64,000 nt of DNA from Herbaspirillum sp. RV1423. Lineage in GTDB: Bacteria; Pseudomonadota; Gammaproteobacteria; Burkholderiales; Burkholderiaceae_D. Below are positions 8,338 to 18,876 of this stretch, piece after piece. The translations under genes and the position numbers were made by a program. Every line of letters begins with the position of its first letter. The first letter of the stretch is position 1. Below the pieces are notes generated by a model. It worked only from the letters and a program-made list of their open reading frames with translations, searched no databases and had not been told where the DNA came from. The stretch is from positions 62,001 through 126,000 of the forward strand of contig NZ_CBXX010000006.1 in the NCBI RefSeq assembly GCF_000577615.1. Reading direction: 5' to 3'.

Positions 8338-9984
8338 ATGCTGCGTACCCTGTCGATTCGTGATTTCGTTATCGTCGATGCCATTGAACTTGAGTTCGCT
8401 CCCGGATTTTCGGTATTCACCGGCGAAACCGGCGCCGGCAAGTCGATCCTGATCGACGCGCTGGCGCTTGCGCTGGGCGGTCGCGGCGACGCCAGCGTGG
8501 TGCGCGAAGGCGCGGCCAAGGCCGATATCACCGCCGATTTCAGCGCCGGTCCCGAGATCGCCGTCTGGCTGGAGGCGCATGAATTCGCCGACGAGGACGG
8601 TGCCGTGCTGCTGCGCCGCGTGATCGACAACGCCGGCCGCTCCAAGGCTTTCATCAACGGCATCGCCGCCACCGCGACGCAATTGCGCGAACTTGGCGAG
8701 TTGCTGGTCGACATCCACGGTCAGCATGCACATCAGTCCCTGCTCAAGGCTGATGCCCAGCGCCAGTTGCTGGACAGCCAGGCGGGTTTGCTCGATGAGG
8801 CCAAGACAGTTGCTGCTGCGTACAAAACCTGGCGTGCGCTGGCCAGGCAGCGTGAAGAGTTTGAAATCAACGCCAAGAATGTTCTGCTTGAGCGCGAACG
8901 CCTCGAATGGCAGGTCGGCGAACTGGAAAAGCTGGCCGTCAAGCCCGGCGAATGGAGCGAGATCAGCAACGAGCACAGTCGCCTGTCGCATGCCGCCAGC
9001 CTGATCGACGGCGCGCAGGAAGCGCTGAGCGCGATTTCCGAATCGGACGCGCCGATCCTTTCGCAACTGTCGTCGCTGACGCAGAAGCTGAGCAAGCTGA
9101 CCGACGTCGATGCTGCGCTGAAGCCGGTGTTGGACGCGCTGGAACCGGCGCAAATCCAGTTGCAGGAAGCGGTGTACGCGCTCAACGACTATCTCGGCCG
9201 GGTTGAGCTCGATCCTGCGCGGCTGAAGCAAGTGGAGGGGCGGCTGGAAGCCATCCATTCGACCGCTCGCAAATTCCGTGTGGCGCCGGACGACTTGCCG
9301 CAGGAGCACGCCAAACTGGCGGAAGAATTGAAGCAACTGGCCGACGCCAGCGATCTCGACGCCCTGCGCGCGCAGGAAGAGAAATTGCAGGCAGCTTATA
9401 CCAGCGTGGCGCAGAAATTGTCCAAAGGCCGCGCCAAAGCCGCCAAGGCATTGGGCGAAGCCGTGACGGCGGCGATGCAGGATCTGAGCATGTCGGGTGG
9501 ACGTTTTTCGATTGCCCTGGAAGCTGGCGAACCGGCCGCCTATGGACTGGAGCAGGTGGAATTCCTGGTCGCAGGCCATGCCGGCGTGGCGCCGCGGCCG
9601 CTGGCCAAGGTTGCTTCCGGCGGCGAACTGGCGCGCATCGCGCTGGCGATTTCGGTCATCGCTTCCAGTTCGACGGCGACACCGACGCTGATCTTCGACG
9701 AAGTCGACAGCGGCATCGGCGGCGGCGTGGCGGAAGTGGTCGGCCGTCTGTTGAAACGTCTCGGCCAGGACCGCCAGGTCTTGTGCGTCACCCATTTGCC
9801 GCAGGTTGCCAGCCAGGGCAACCAGCATTTCCAGGTCAGCAAGCGCAACGACGGCGGCAAGACCGTGTCGCAGATCGACGTGCTGGACGCCAAGTCGCGC
9901 GTGGAAGAAATCGCGCGTATGCTGGGTGGGCTGGAAATTACCGCGACTACCCGCAAGCACGCACGCGAGTTGCTGGCGCTTTAA
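8338..9984 (+). CDS. recN: DNA repair protein RecN
   Basis: SMC-like ATPase acting in double-strand break repair, 548 residues. It has Walker A GETGAGKS at 29-36, a long central coiled coil (about 160-370), the ABC-type signature region [11 protein letters not shown], Walker [14 protein letters not shown] and a terminal [10 protein letters not shown] histidine switch. I start at ATG 8338 ([10 protein letters not shown]), the canonical RecN N-terminus, rather than the ATG at 8299. RecN is LexA-controlled in many bacteria, but no clear SOS box is visible in the 83 bp upstream. Confidence 0.96.
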   Translation: MLRTLSIRDFVIVDAIELEFAPGFSVFTGETGAGKSILIDALALALGGRGDASVVREGAAKADITADFSAGPEIAVWLEAHEFADEDGAVLLRRVIDNAGRSKAFINGIAATATQLRELGELLVDIHGQHAHQSLLKADAQRQLLDSQAGLLDEAKTVAAAYKTWRALARQREEFEINAKNVLLERERLEWQVGELEKLAVKPGEWSEISNEHSRLSHAASLIDGAQEALSAISESDAPILSQLSSLTQKLSKLTDVDAALKPVLDALEPAQIQLQEAVYALNDYLGRVELDPARLKQVEGRLEAIHSTARKFRVAPDDLPQEHAKLAEELKQLADASDLDALRAQEEKLQAAYTSVAQKLSKGRAKAAKALGEAVTAAMQDLSMSGGRFSIALEAGEPAAYGLEQVEFLVAGHAGVAPRPLAKVASGGELARIALAISVIASSSTATPTLIFDEVDSGIGGGVAEVVGRLLKRLGQDRQVLCVTHLPQVASQGNQHFQVSKRNDGGKTVSQIDVLDAKSRVEEIARMLGGLEITATTRKHARELLAL

Positions 9985-10034
9985 TCCCGCCAGTTTTTGC
10001 TTCCCGCCAACGTCAAGACCCTTCACGGATTTTC

Positions 10035-11141
10035 ATGTCATTTCGCAAAGAGCCTCCTTACACCCATGGCGTTACGGCGCAAACCGCCGTCGTGCTGGTC
10101 AACCTGGGCACGCCGGATGCGCCGACCGCGCGCGCGGTGCGGCGCTATCTCAGGCAGTTCCTGTCCGATCCGCGCGTGGTGGAGATTCCCAGAGCAATCT
10201 GGTGGTTTATCCTGCATGGCGTCATTCTGCCGTTTCGCTCCGGCAAATCGGCGGAGAAATATGCTTCGATATGGGATGTCGAAGGCTCGCCGCTGAAGCT
10301 CAACACCGAGCGCCAGGCAGCTTTGCTGCGCATGCGCCTGCTTGAGCGCGGCCATCGCGTGCACGTGACTTACGCCATGCGCTACGGTCAGCCGGCGGTG
10401 GCCGACGTGCTCGACGCCCTGAAGGCGCAAGGCTGCGACCGCATCCTGATCTTGCCGGCGTATCCGCAATATTCCGGCACCACGACGGCATCGATCTTCG
10501 ACGCCGTGTTCAAGCATTTTGCCAAGGTGCGCAACGTCCCCGAACTGCGCCTGATCAAGCACTATCACGATCACGATGGCTACATCCAGGCGCTCAAACG
10601 TTCGGTGCTGGCGCATTGGGACGCCAATGGCCAGCCCGACAAGCTGGTCATGAGTTTCCACGGCGTCCCCAAGCGTACGCTGCTGCTGGGCGATCCTTAC
10701 CATTGCGAATGCCATAAGACCGCACGGCTGCTGGCCGCGGCGCTGGATTTGGCGGAAACGGATTACGTCGTCACGTTCCAGTCGCGTTTCGGCAAGGCCG
10801 AATGGTTGCAACCTTATACCGCGCCGACCTTGCAGGAATTGGCGCGCCAGGGCGTGCAGCGGGTCGACGTGATGTGCCCCGGGTTCACCAGTGACTGCCT
10901 GGAAACACTGGAAGAGATTGCGATGGAGGCCAAAGCCGAGTTCCTGCATGCCGGCGGTCGCGAATTTCGCTTCATCGCTTGCCTCAACGACGCCCCGGCC
11001 TGGGGCCAGGGCATGATGGAAATTGCCGAGCAGCATCTGATCGGCTGGCCGACGCTGGCTGGCGCGGCGTTGCGCGAAGAAGAAAGGAAACAGGCGGAAG
11101 TGTCGGCCGAACAGGCACGCCAGCTCGGCGCCTCCCAATAG
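10035..11141 (+). CDS. hemH: ferrochelatase
   Basis: Inserts ferrous iron into protoporphyrin IX, the last step of protoheme synthesis. The 368-residue protein contains the N-terminal [12 protein letters not shown] motif, the catalytic-histidine segment SFHGVP with H209, and the C-terminal [15 protein letters not shown] block. The 50-bp gap after recN and the absence of a terminator allow read-through from recN. Several cysteines (CECHKT) follow the active site. The C-terminal tail is charged and variable. Confidence 0.95.
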   Translation: MSFRKEPPYTHGVTAQTAVVLVNLGTPDAPTARAVRRYLRQFLSDPRVVEIPRAIWWFILHGVILPFRSGKSAEKYASIWDVEGSPLKLNTERQAALLRMRLLERGHRVHVTYAMRYGQPAVADVLDALKAQGCDRILILPAYPQYSGTTTASIFDAVFKHFAKVRNVPELRLIKHYHDHDGYIQALKRSVLAHWDANGQPDKLVMSFHGVPKRTLLLGDPYHCECHKTARLLAAALDLAETDYVVTFQSRFGKAEWLQPYTAPTLQELARQGVQRVDVMCPGFTSDCLETLEEIAMEAKAEFLHAGGREFRFIACLNDAPAWGQGMMEIAEQHLIGWPTLAGAALREEERKQAEVSAEQARQLGASQ

Positions 11142-11231
11142 CGCAAACTGGACGTAAGCAATGTGCGGCCTGTTAAAATAGCAGGCTGCACTGTTATTGC
11201 ACTGCAGAAATGAATTGCGGGGCGGCGCCCG

Positions 11232-11324
11232 TCAGTACAGCGCGACCAAGTGCGAATAACTGATCCAGGCGGCTGCCAGCAAGGCGTAGGCAATGATGGT
11301 GGCGGAGATAAGCGGCAATTTCAT
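11232..11324 (-). CDS. small single-helix membrane protein, 30 residues, unknown
   Basis: A short gene in the hemH-grpE gap. Reading the minus strand from ATG at 11324 gives MKLPLISATIIAYALLAAAW then ISYSHLVALY and TGA. It is preceded by a near-consensus AAGGAGA ribosome binding site 5-6 bases before the ATG. The product is one hydrophobic helix (residues about 4-22) with a basic start and aromatic end, typical of small inner-membrane proteins. Upstream sequence is AT-rich enough for a promoter, but none is compelling. I cannot assign a function; its position beside heat-shock and heme genes may be coincidental. Confidence 0.55.
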   Translation of the reverse strand: MKLPLISATIIAYALLAAAWISYSHLVALY

Positions 11325-11483
11325 GACGTCTCCTTGGAAAGTTGGTGAAAAAGAGGGATGACTACATCATAAATGCTGCATCGCAATTGCCTGTTTCAAG
11401 TGTAGTAAATCCTGTAACAAGACGTTAGAACGTTTAGTTAGATGTGATATGACTTCAGGATATGGGACAGGTTCGTAATAACC

Positions 11484-11511
11484 CTTGAAAAATTAAGGTT
11501 AAGCCTCATGT
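11484..11511 (+). promoter_or_regulatory. sigma-32 (heat-shock) promoter of grpE
   Basis: CTTGAAA at 11484-11490 and CCTCATGT at 11504-11511, with a 13-bp spacer, match the RpoH consensus (CTTGAAA, 13-17 bp, CCCCATNT) with one clear mismatch. It lies 64 bp before the grpE ATG. Confidence 0.75.
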
Positions 11512-11574
11512 GCAACCCCATGCGCATCGGGCGCTGAATACCACATACGCGTTACATGTCGGAGAGTATTAACT

Positions 11575-12138
11575 ATGCAAGATACGGAAAAACAAGCGGA
11601 AAACGAACCGGTGCAAGGTGCTCAGGAGGCATCGGCAGCAGCGCAAGACCAGGCTCAGGAGCCTGGAGCGCCTTCCGAGCCAACGCCGGAAGGGCAATTG
11701 ATCGCCGCTGAGGCCAAGATCGCCGAGATGCAGGATGCTTTCCTGCGCGCCAAGGCCGAAGCCGAGAATATCCGCCGCCGGGCCCAGGACGATATCAGCC
11801 GCGCCCACAAGTTTGCGATCGAAGGATTTGCCGAGTCGCTGCTGGCAGTCAAGGACAGCCTGGAAATGGCCCTGAAGATCGAAACGCCGTCGGTCGAGTC
11901 GCTCAAGGAAGGCGTCGATATGACCTTGAAGCAATTGTCGGCGGCATTCGAAAAGAACAAACTGCTGGAAATCCACCCGCAAGCGGGCGAAAAGCTTGAC
12001 CCGATGAAGCATCAGGCGATCTCCGCCGTGCCGGCCGAACAGGAAGCCAATACCGTCGTGGCGGTTTTGCAGAAGGGCTACACGATTTCCGACCGTTTGC
12101 TGCGTCCTGCGCTGGTGACCGTGGCGCAAGGCAAATGA
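11575..12138 (+). CDS. grpE: nucleotide exchange factor GrpE
   Basis: Co-chaperone that exchanges ADP for ATP on DnaK. The 187-residue protein has an acidic, Gln/Ala-rich disordered N-terminus (about 1-40), a long helical dimer segment (about 41-100, including [14 protein letters not shown]) and a C-terminal beta domain ending in the family-typical [20 protein letters not shown]. It is transcribed ahead of dnaK from a sigma-32-like promoter; dnaK has its own promoter too. Confidence 0.96.
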   Translation: MQDTEKQAENEPVQGAQEASAAAQDQAQEPGAPSEPTPEGQLIAAEAKIAEMQDAFLRAKAEAENIRRRAQDDISRAHKFAIEGFAESLLAVKDSLEMALKIETPSVESLKEGVDMTLKQLSAAFEKNKLLEIHPQAGEKLDPMKHQAISAVPAEQEANTVVAVLQKGYTISDRLLRPALVTVAQGK

Positions 12139-12186
12139 TCGAACACAATAAGAGGCACAAAATTTGCTTTTAAGTGACCCTTTCCG

Positions 12187-12214
12187 CTTGAAAGTGACAT
12201 TTTTCTCCACATAT
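12187..12214 (+). promoter_or_regulatory. sigma-32 (heat-shock) promoter of dnaK
   Basis: CTTGAAA at 12187-12193 and CCACATAT at 12207-12214, separated by 13 bp, closely match the RpoH consensus. The geometry is identical to that of the grpE promoter 700 bp upstream. It lies 61 bp before the dnaK ATG, so dnaK can be induced independently of grpE. Confidence 0.8.
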
Positions 12215-12274
12215 TAAAACTATCAAAACTATTGTTGTTCCCTAACGGGAACTTAAGGATCGAAGGAAAAAATC

Positions 12275-14206
12275 ATGGGCAAAATCATCGGTATTGACTT
12301 GGGTACAACCAACTCCTGCGTTTCCGTCATGGAAGGCGGCCAGCCGAAAGTCATCGAAAACTCCGAAGGCGCGCGTACCACGCCTTCCATCATCGCTTAT
12401 CAGGAAGACGGCGAAATTCTCGTCGGCGCTCCTGCCAAACGCCAGGCCGTCACTAATCCGAAGAACACCATCTATGCAGCCAAGCGCCTGATCGGTCGCA
12501 AGTTCGACGAGAAGGAAGTGCAAAAAGACATTTCACTGATGCCGTACCAGATCGTCAAGGCCGACAACGGCGACGCCTGGATCAGCGTGCGCGACAGCAA
12601 GCTGGCACCGCCACAAATTTCCGCCGAAGTCCTGCGCAAGATGAAGAAAACCGCCGAAGACTACCTCGGTGAAGAAGTGACCGAAGCGGTCATCACCGTG
12701 CCTGCCTACTTCAACGATTCGCAACGCCAAGCGACCAAGGACGCCGGCCGCATCGCCGGCCTGGACGTCAAGCGCATCATCAACGAGCCGACCGCGGCTG
12801 CACTGGCGTTCGGCCTCGACAAGACCGACAAGGGCGACCGCAAGATCGCCGTGTATGACTTGGGCGGCGGCACCTTCGACGTGTCCATCATTGAAATCGC
12901 CGATGTCGACGGTGAAAAGCAGTTTGAAGTACTGTCCACCAACGGCGACACTTTCCTCGGCGGCGAAGACTTCGACCAACGCATCATCGATTACATCATC
13001 GACGAGTTCAAGAAGATCAACGGCCTCGACCTGTCCAAGGACGCGATTGCCCTGCAACGCATCAAGGCATCGGCCGAGCGTGCCAAGATCGAACTGTCGT
13101 CGTCGCAGCAAACTGAAATCAACGAGCCGTACATCGCCATGGCCAATGGCGCGCCGGTCCACCTGAACCTGAAGATCACCCGCGCCAAGCTGGAATCGCT
13201 GGTTGAAGAACTGATCGCCAAGACCATCGAGCCATGCCGCATCGCGATCAAGGACGCCGGCGTCAAGGTCAGCGACATCGACGACATTATTCTGGTCGGC
13301 GGCATGACCCGCATGCCGAAGGTGCAGGAGAAGGTCAAGGAGTTCTTCGGCAAGGATCCGCGCAAGGACGTCAATCCTGACGAAGCGGTCGCCGTTGGCG
13401 CCGCGATCCAGGGTTCGGTGTTGTCGGGCGAGCGCAAGGATCTGCTGCTGCTGGATGTGACGCCGCTGTCGCTGGGCATTGAAACCATGGGCGGCGTGAT
13501 GACCAAGATGATCAAGAAGAATACGACCATCCCGACCAAGTTCAGCCAGGTGTTCTCGACCGCCGACGACAATCAGCCCGCAGTGACCATCAAGGTTTAT
13601 CAGGGCGAGCGCGAAATGGCTGCCGGCAACAAGGGCCTGGGCGAATTCAATCTGGAAGGCATTCCTCCTTCGCCGCGCGGCACGCCGCAAATCGAAGTGA
13701 CCTTCGACATTGACGCCAACGGCATTCTGCACGTCGGCGCCAAGGACAAGGCTACCGGCAAGGAAAACAAGATCACCATCAAGGCCAACTCCGGTCTGAC
13801 CGAAGATGAGATCGAAAAAATGGTGCGCGATGCCGAAGCCAACGCCGAAGAAGACAAGCGCCTGAAGGAACTGGCTGAGACCCGCAACCAGGGCGACGCG
13901 CTGGTCCACTCGACGCGCAAGGCGCTGACCGAATACGGCGACAAGCTGGAAGCCGGTGAGAAGGACACGATCGAAGCTGCCGTCAAGGAGCTGGAAGAAG
14001 TCCTGAAGGGCAACGACAAGGCCGCCATCGACGCCAAGACTGCGGCGCTGTCCGTGGCTGCGCAAAAGCTGGGTGAAAAGATGTACGCCGACCAGCAGGC
14101 GCAGCAGGCTGCGGCCGGCGGTGCAGCAGGCGCGGCTGGCGCAGCAGGCGATGCGCGTCCGAAGGACGACGACGTGGTCGATGCCGACTTCAAGGAAGTG
14201 AAGTAA
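12275..14206 (+). CDS. dnaK: molecular chaperone DnaK (Hsp70)
   Basis: A 643-residue Hsp70. ATPase-domain signatures are complete: [12 protein letters not shown] at the N-terminus, [15 protein letters not shown] in the middle, and [13 protein letters not shown]. The interdomain linker ([14 protein letters not shown]) leads to the substrate-binding domain and helical lid. The disordered Gly/Ala/Gln tail ends in [12 protein letters not shown], the usual C-terminal EEVD-like bacterial motif. The GGAAAA ribosome site, just before the ATG, is good. Confidence 0.98.
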   Translation: MGKIIGIDLGTTNSCVSVMEGGQPKVIENSEGARTTPSIIAYQEDGEILVGAPAKRQAVTNPKNTIYAAKRLIGRKFDEKEVQKDISLMPYQIVKADNGDAWISVRDSKLAPPQISAEVLRKMKKTAEDYLGEEVTEAVITVPAYFNDSQRQATKDAGRIAGLDVKRIINEPTAAALAFGLDKTDKGDRKIAVYDLGGGTFDVSIIEIADVDGEKQFEVLSTNGDTFLGGEDFDQRIIDYIIDEFKKINGLDLSKDAIALQRIKASAERAKIELSSSQQTEINEPYIAMANGAPVHLNLKITRAKLESLVEELIAKTIEPCRIAIKDAGVKVSDIDDIILVGGMTRMPKVQEKVKEFFGKDPRKDVNPDEAVAVGAAIQGSVLSGERKDLLLLDVTPLSLGIETMGGVMTKMIKKNTTIPTKFSQVFSTADDNQPAVTIKVYQGEREMAAGNKGLGEFNLEGIPPSPRGTPQIEVTFDIDANGILHVGAKDKATGKENKITIKANSGLTEDEIEKMVRDAEANAEEDKRLKELAETRNQGDALVHSTRKALTEYGDKLEAGEKDTIEAAVKELEEVLKGNDKAAIDAKTAALSVAAQKLGEKMYADQQAQQAAAGGAAGAAGAAGDARPKDDDVVDADFKEVK

Positions 14207-14213
14207 TTGCGAT

Positions 14214-14237
14214 GGACAGAGACCCAGGTCTCTGTCC
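14214..14237. repeat. perfect 24-bp palindrome after dnaK
   Basis: GGACAGAGACC (14214-14224) and GGTCTCTGTCC (14227-14237) are perfect inverted arms of 11 bp with only CA between them. It starts 7 bp after the dnaK stop. No T-run follows, so it is not itself a terminator. A protein-binding site or an mRNA 3'-end-protecting or processing hairpin is possible. Confidence 0.7.
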
Positions 14238-14289
14238 CAAACGCAGCAACAGCGTCAGGAACACGTCGACCGGCGCTGCCGTTCGACAC

Positions 14290-14328
14290 GCCGAGTCAGA
14301 CGGTCGCAAGACCGTCTCTCGGCTTTTT
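14290..14328 (+). terminator. rho-independent terminator between dnaK and dnaJ
   Basis: GCCGAG (14290-14295) and GACGGTC (14299-14305) pair with GACCGTC (14310-14316) and CTCGGC (14318-14323) around a GCAA tetraloop, followed by TTTTT at 14324-14328. This is a strong intrinsic terminator, so dnaJ needs partial read-through or its own promoter. Confidence 0.88.
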
Positions 14329-14387
14329 CACATTGTTGGTTTCTACTTATTGGTGGGAGAAGCCCAATAACAAGGTGCTTATAAAAC

Positions 14388-15521
14388 ATGGCAAAACGTG
14401 ACTTTTACGAAATTCTAGGTCTTGCGAAAAACGCGACCGACGACGAGATCAAGAAGGCTTATCGCAAGCTTGCGATGAAGTATCATCCTGACCGCAACCC
14501 GGACAGCAAGGGCGCAGAAGAGAAGTTCAAGGAGGTCAAGGAAGCCTACGAGATGTTGTCCGATCCGCAAAAGCGCGACGCCTACGATCGTTACGGTCAT
14601 GCCGGCGTGGATCCGAACATGGGTGCAGGCGGCGGTGCCGGTGCCGGCGGCTTCGCCGATGCCTTCGGCGATATCTTCGGCGATATTTTTGGCGGCGGCG
14701 GCGGCGCCGGCCGCGGCCGTAGCGCCGGACCGCAGGTATATCGCGGCGCCGACTTGCGCTACAACCTGGAAATTACGCTCGAACAAGCGGCCCACGGCTT
14801 CGATACAACGATCCGCGTGCCGTCCTGGGACGAATGCGATACCTGCCACGGCTCAGGCGCCAAGCCGGGAACGTCGCCGACCACATGCAGCACTTGCGGC
14901 GGTCACGGCCAGGTGCGCATGCAGCAAGGTTTCTTCAGCATTCAGCAGACTTGCCCGAAGTGCCACGGCAGCGGCAAGGTCATCCCTGAGCCATGCCCGA
15001 CCTGCGCCGGCGCAGGCAGGCTCAAACGCAACAAGACGCTGGAAGTGAAGATTCCGGAAGGCATCGACGACGGCATGCGCATCCGTTCGTCCGGCAACGG
15101 TGAACCGGGCATGAATGGCGGTCCTCCGGGCGACCTGTATGTGGAAATTCACATCAAGGCGCACGAGGTCTTCCAGCGCGACGGCGACGACCTGCATTGC
15201 GAAATGCCGATCTCGTTCGCCAAGGCGGCATTGGGCGGCGATATCGAAGCACCAACCCTGAGCGGCAAGGCCTCGTTCACAATTCCCGAAGGCACGCAGT
15301 CGGGCAAGACTTTCCGTCTGCGCGGCAAGGGCATCAAGGGCGTGCGTTCCGGCTATGCCGGCGACCTGTTCTGCCACGTCGTGGTGGAAACGCCGGTCAA
15401 GCTGACCGAGCGGCAGAAGGATCTGCTGCGCGAGTTCGAGAAGCTGACCATAGAAGGCGGCGCCAAGCACAGCCCGCAAACCAAGACCTGGAAGGACAAG
15501 GTCAAGGAGTTCTTCGAGTAA
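14388..15521 (+). CDS. dnaJ: co-chaperone DnaJ (Hsp40)
   Basis: A 377-residue type I Hsp40. The J domain (1-70) carries HPD at 33-35. A Gly/Phe-rich linker follows at about 75-115, including the repeated [12 protein letters not shown]. The zinc domain has four CxxCxGxG repeats ([32 protein letters not shown]). Two C-terminal beta domains and a dimerisation tail complete the protein. It stimulates DnaK ATPase and delivers substrates. It is separated from dnaK by 181 bp holding a palindrome and a terminator. Confidence 0.97.
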   Translation: MAKRDFYEILGLAKNATDDEIKKAYRKLAMKYHPDRNPDSKGAEEKFKEVKEAYEMLSDPQKRDAYDRYGHAGVDPNMGAGGGAGAGGFADAFGDIFGDIFGGGGGAGRGRSAGPQVYRGADLRYNLEITLEQAAHGFDTTIRVPSWDECDTCHGSGAKPGTSPTTCSTCGGHGQVRMQQGFFSIQQTCPKCHGSGKVIPEPCPTCAGAGRLKRNKTLEVKIPEGIDDGMRIRSSGNGEPGMNGGPPGDLYVEIHIKAHEVFQRDGDDLHCEMPISFAKAALGGDIEAPTLSGKASFTIPEGTQSGKTFRLRGKGIKGVRSGYAGDLFCHVVVETPVKLTERQKDLLREFEKLTIEGGAKHSPQTKTWKDKVKEFFE

Positions 15522-15530
15522 GCTTCGGCA

Positions 15531-15563
15531 AACCGGCCTATCCTCGGGGACAGGCCGGTTTTT
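15531..15563 (+). terminator. rho-independent terminator of dnaJ
   Basis: AACCGGCCT (15531-15539) pairs with AGGCCGGTT (15552-15560) around a 12-base loop and runs into a T-tract. It ends the dnaJ transcript 10 bp after the stop codon. Confidence 0.88.
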
Positions 15564-15790
15564 CTTGGTTTTTTTCTATACAATGCAATCGCATGCAGCG
15601 ATCGGATGACGACGCTGCAGCATCCCCGAAAGACATCGTTAGCATGCGCCGTCGACCGATCCGGTCGTATCAGGTGCCCGCCATGACAATCACGGCGAAC
15701 GCCCGGTCTTTTACCCATTCACCCCATGCCTGCCGTGATCGGACCTCCGGTGCGATGCGACGGCAAGCGTGAAACTCGATCTTGCCGACT

Positions 15791-16465
15791 ATGACGACAC
15801 CAAGCCAACAAGACCAGGTTCAGCAGCAACTTCTGCAAGGCAACCGCCGCTGGGCAAGTGAAATCACCTCGCGTGATCCCGACTTTTTTTTGAAGCTCGG
15901 CTCGCAGCGCTCGCCGGAATATCTGTGGATCGGTTGTTCCGACAACCGCGTGCCCGCCAACGAACTGCTCGGCCTGTTGCCGGGCGAGCTGTTTGTCCAC
16001 CGCAACATCGCCAACGTGGTCGTGCATACCGACCTGAACTGTCTGTCCGTATTGCAGTTCGCGGTCGACGTGCTGAAGGTCAAGCACATCATCATCTGCG
16101 GCCATTATGGCTGCGCTGGCGTGCAGGCGGCCATGACCAAGCGCCGCGTCGGGCTGGCGGATAACTGGCTGCAACATGTGCAGGACGTTCACGAAAAGCA
16201 CATCGGCTGTTTTCACGGCCACATGTCCGAAGGCGATCAGCATGATCGGCTATGTGAGCTCAACGTGCTCGAACAGGTCGCCAACATTTGCCGCACCACC
16301 ATTGTTACCGATGCCTGGGAACGCGGCCAGGCGCTCAGCGTCCATGCTTTGGTGTACGGTGTGCATGACGGCTTGCTCGAAGCACTGGCCCCGACCGTCA
16401 GCAGCGCGGAAGGGTGCGTGAAGCATTTGTCTGCCAGTCTGGAACGCTACGCCGGGACTCGTTAA
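15791..16465 (+). CDS. can: beta-class carbonic anhydrase
   Basis: Interconverts CO2 and bicarbonate. The 224-residue protein carries the zinc ligands of beta-carbonic anhydrases: C49 and D51 in IGCSDNRVP, and H105 and C108 in CGHYGCAGV. D51-R53 is the usual dyad. Length fits the E. coli Can type. The ATG at 15791 is used; a TTG three codons upstream (15782) is an alternative, and neither has a strong ribosome site. The 227 bp before it hold only the dnaJ terminator and AT-rich sequence around 15580 that could carry a promoter. Confidence 0.94.
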   Translation: MTTPSQQDQVQQQLLQGNRRWASEITSRDPDFFLKLGSQRSPEYLWIGCSDNRVPANELLGLLPGELFVHRNIANVVVHTDLNCLSVLQFAVDVLKVKHIIICGHYGCAGVQAAMTKRRVGLADNWLQHVQDVHEKHIGCFHGHMSEGDQHDRLCELNVLEQVANICRTTIVTDAWERGQALSVHALVYGVHDGLLEALAPTVSSAEGCVKHLSASLERYAGTR

Positions 16466-16554
16466 GGCGGCGAGCACTCAGTCTCCAGAGCGTTTTTGCG
16501 CGGCAAAGAGCTGAGGGAATTTTTGGACAAGAACAAGTCGGCCGACTGGCAGAG

Positions 16555-17808
16555 CTATGCGTCCCGGGACGGTTCCATTTCAGGCGAAAGTTCAAGCCCG
16601 CCTGTTTCCGGCAAGGCCAGAACGGCAACGATAACAATCAGATAGCCGCCTGCCGCAAGGTAGCCGATGGCCAATCCCAGGGGAATGGATGTGCTCATAT
16701 AGCCCACCACCGCCGGACAGATTGCGCCAACGGCGCGTCCGGCGTTGTAGCAGAATCCCTGTCCCGAACCACGAATCCTGCTGGGGAATAATTCGCTCAG
16801 ATAGGCACCCATGCCGGAAAAAATACCGGATAGGAAAAAGCCCAGCGGAAAACCGAGGACCAGCATCATGGCGTCGGTGATCGGAATTTGCGTGTACACG
16901 ACAATCAATGCGCCCGCACATGCGGCAAACAGGATGAAGCAACGGCGCCGTCCCAAATGATCGGAGAGCCAGGCGCTGGTCAGGTAACCGATGAAGGAAC
17001 CAAGAATGAGGATGAGCAAATAAGAACTGGTGTTGAGCACCGACAAATGCCGTTCCGTCTTGAGGTAAGTCGGCAACCAGGTCGTTACCGCATAATAGGC
17101 GCCTTGCATGCCGCTGGTCATGAGGCTCGCCAGAATGGTGGTGCGCAACAGCGCCGGAGAAAAAATATCGAGGAAATTGCCGGCATCGCCCGCAGCCTGC
17201 ATTTGCTTGCGTGTGGCGATATACAGTGCGGGCTCTTTCAGGTTGCGGCGGATATAAATGATCAGCAAGGCGGGCAGTCCTCCGAGCCAGAACAAAATGC
17301 GCCATGCCAGCTCCGGCGGCGTCAAGGCGTAGACGATCCAGAACGCGATGGCCGACACTCCCCAGCCGACGGCCCAACTGCTTTGCACAAGACCCACGGC
17401 TTTGCCGCGGTGACGTGCCTGGATCATCTCTGCGATCAATACCGAACCAACCGACCATTCGCCGCCGAATCCAAAACCCTGCATGGCGCGCGTAAAGAAT
17501 AGCTGTTCATAGGACGTGGTAAAGCCGCTGAGGATGGTGAAAAATGTGAACCACAAGACCGTCAACTGCAAAATGCGTACGCGGCCATATTTGTCGGCCA
17601 GCACGCCGGCCAGCCAGCCGCCGATGGCGGACGTGACGAGCGCGCCGGTGGCGATGTAGCCGGCCTCGGCTTTGCTCATTCCCCAAATCATGATCAGGGT
17701 CGGAATGAGGAAGGTGTAGATCATGTAGTCAAAGGCATCGACGCCATATCCTGCAAAGGCGGCGAGCAAGGTTCTTTTCTCATCGGGGCTGGTTTGTCGT
17801 AACCACAT
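16555..17808 (-). CDS. MFS transporter (metabolite:proton symporter type)
   Basis: A 417-residue major-facilitator protein with about 12 predicted helices. The loop 2-3 signature appears as GVLADKYGRVRIL, and its repeat in the second half as AWLSDHLGRRR. It starts GYGVDAFDYMIYTF, as in sialic-acid, aromatic-acid and dicarboxylate transporters. The start at 17808 follows AGGAGACGCC, a strong ribosome site; the longer frame upstream encodes no plausible N-terminus. It lies 89 bp downstream of a DUF1445 gene on the same strand, so a small carboxylate or amino-acid-derived substrate is a reasonable guess. Confidence 0.88.
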   Translation of the reverse strand: MWLRQTSPDEKRTLLAAFAGYGVDAFDYMIYTFLIPTLIMIWGMSKAEAGYIATGALVTSAIGGWLAGVLADKYGRVRILQLTVLWFTFFTILSGFTTSYEQLFFTRAMQGFGFGGEWSVGSVLIAEMIQARHRGKAVGLVQSSWAVGWGVSAIAFWIVYALTPPELAWRILFWLGGLPALLIIYIRRNLKEPALYIATRKQMQAAGDAGNFLDIFSPALLRTTILASLMTSGMQGAYYAVTTWLPTYLKTERHLSVLNTSSYLLILILGSFIGYLTSAWLSDHLGRRRCFILFAACAGALIVVYTQIPITDAMMLVLGFPLGFFLSGIFSGMGAYLSELFPSRIRGSGQGFCYNAGRAVGAICPAVVGYMSTSIPLGLAIGYLAAGGYLIVIVAVLALPETGGLELSPEMEPSRDA

Positions 17809-17897
17809 GGCGTCTCCTGAAGCGTAGGTATGAATGTGATGCGCGCAACCGGCCAATCGGCGCCGGCTACGTGCTTCTTCTTGCGGGCAAGGCTTGT

Positions 17898-18698
17898 TTA
17901 TCTGAAAGGAAGATCTTTGTTGAGCAGATCGGTGATGAGCATATGGCCGGGCGCATGGGTAATGCAAAATGGCGGCCTGGCCGCCATCACCACAGCCTGG
18001 GGAGTCACGCCGCAGGCCCAGAACACAGGCAGTTCTTCGGGAAGGATGTCAATGGCGTCTCCGAAGTCGGGCTGAGCGATATCGGCGATGCCGATGAGGG
18101 CGGGGTTTCCCAAATGTACCGGTGCGCCATGCACTGCCGGAACCCGACTGGTGATTTGCACTGCGCGAATCGCATGGGCGGTCGACATGGGGCGCATGGA
18201 TACCACCATCGGTCCGTGAAAAGGACCCGCGGGCATGGTTGGCATATTTGTTTTGAACATGGCAACGTTCTTTCCCTCTTCCACATGGCGCAGGGGAATC
18301 CCGGTTTCCATCAGGGCGTGTTCAAACGAAAACGAGCAGCCCAGTGCGAAGGTCACCAGGTCATCGCTCCACAGCGCGCGAATATCGGTGCATTCCTGTT
18401 GCATGACGCCATCGCGCCAGACGTGATAGCGCGGTACATCGGTGCGTATGTCGATGTCTTGTCCCAGATCGGGCAGGAAAGGCACTCCCGGTTCCGATAC
18501 CGCCAGCAAGGGGCAAGGCTTGGGATTACGCTGGCAAAAGTGCAAAAAATCCGAAGCCAGTCCCGCGGGCAAAATGACGATATTGCATTGGACGTTGGGA
18601 GGCGCCAGTCCGCTGGTATGCTTGTCCCAGATTCCGGCGCGGATGGGCTGACGCGCATCATGAGCGCTTGTAGAGGACGATTTCCGAGGCATCTTCAT
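17898..18698 (-). CDS. DUF1445 putative hydro-lyase (YcsI / D-glutamate cyclase-like)
   Basis: A 266-residue protein recognisable as DUF1445 by its segments [46 protein letters not shown] and [13 protein letters not shown]. Family members are annotated as hydro-lyases, and the domain forms part of a mitochondrial D-glutamate cyclase. It is the first gene of a two-gene minus-strand operon with an MFS transporter, suggesting uptake plus conversion of a small organic or amino acid. A candidate promoter with an overlapping inverted-repeat operator lies about 180 bp upstream. The substrate is not known. Confidence 0.8.
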   Translation of the reverse strand: MKMPRKSSSTSAHDARQPIRAGIWDKHTSGLAPPNVQCNIVILPAGLASDFLHFCQRNPKPCPLLAVSEPGVPFLPDLGQDIDIRTDVPRYHVWRDGVMQQECTDIRALWSDDLVTFALGCSFSFEHALMETGIPLRHVEEGKNVAMFKTNMPTMPAGPFHGPMVVSMRPMSTAHAIRAVQITSRVPAVHGAPVHLGNPALIGIADIAQPDFGDAIDILPEELPVFWACGVTPQAVVMAARPPFCITHAPGHMLITDLLNKDLPFR

Positions 18699-18876
18699 AA
18701 GAAAAGGATCTTTCTTTTAACGGTCGTTTCAATGAATGTGCTTGATGTCCTGAATCCAGAGTGCGCCGCCGTGTGACGCAAGAACGGATCAGGATAAAGA
18801 CCGCGCCCGCCAAGGCAAGGCAGGCATCGGGTCGTCGTCCGGTGGATATCACATGCACGCAACAGTTTTCAAGATG

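Noticed and set aside
8188-10026. A 612-codon open frame on the minus strand opposite recN
   Set aside because: It is the antisense shadow of a GC-rich gene with complete RecN motifs; its translation is His/Arg/Gln-rich and has no recognisable domain.
11325-11574. CIRCE operator upstream of grpE
   Set aside because: Looked for TTAGCACTC and GAGTGCTAA arms here and elsewhere in the window; none found.
12533-14065. A 510-codon minus-strand frame opposite dnaK
   Set aside because: Antisense of a highly conserved gene; composition Asp/Val/Leu/Gly-rich without domains.
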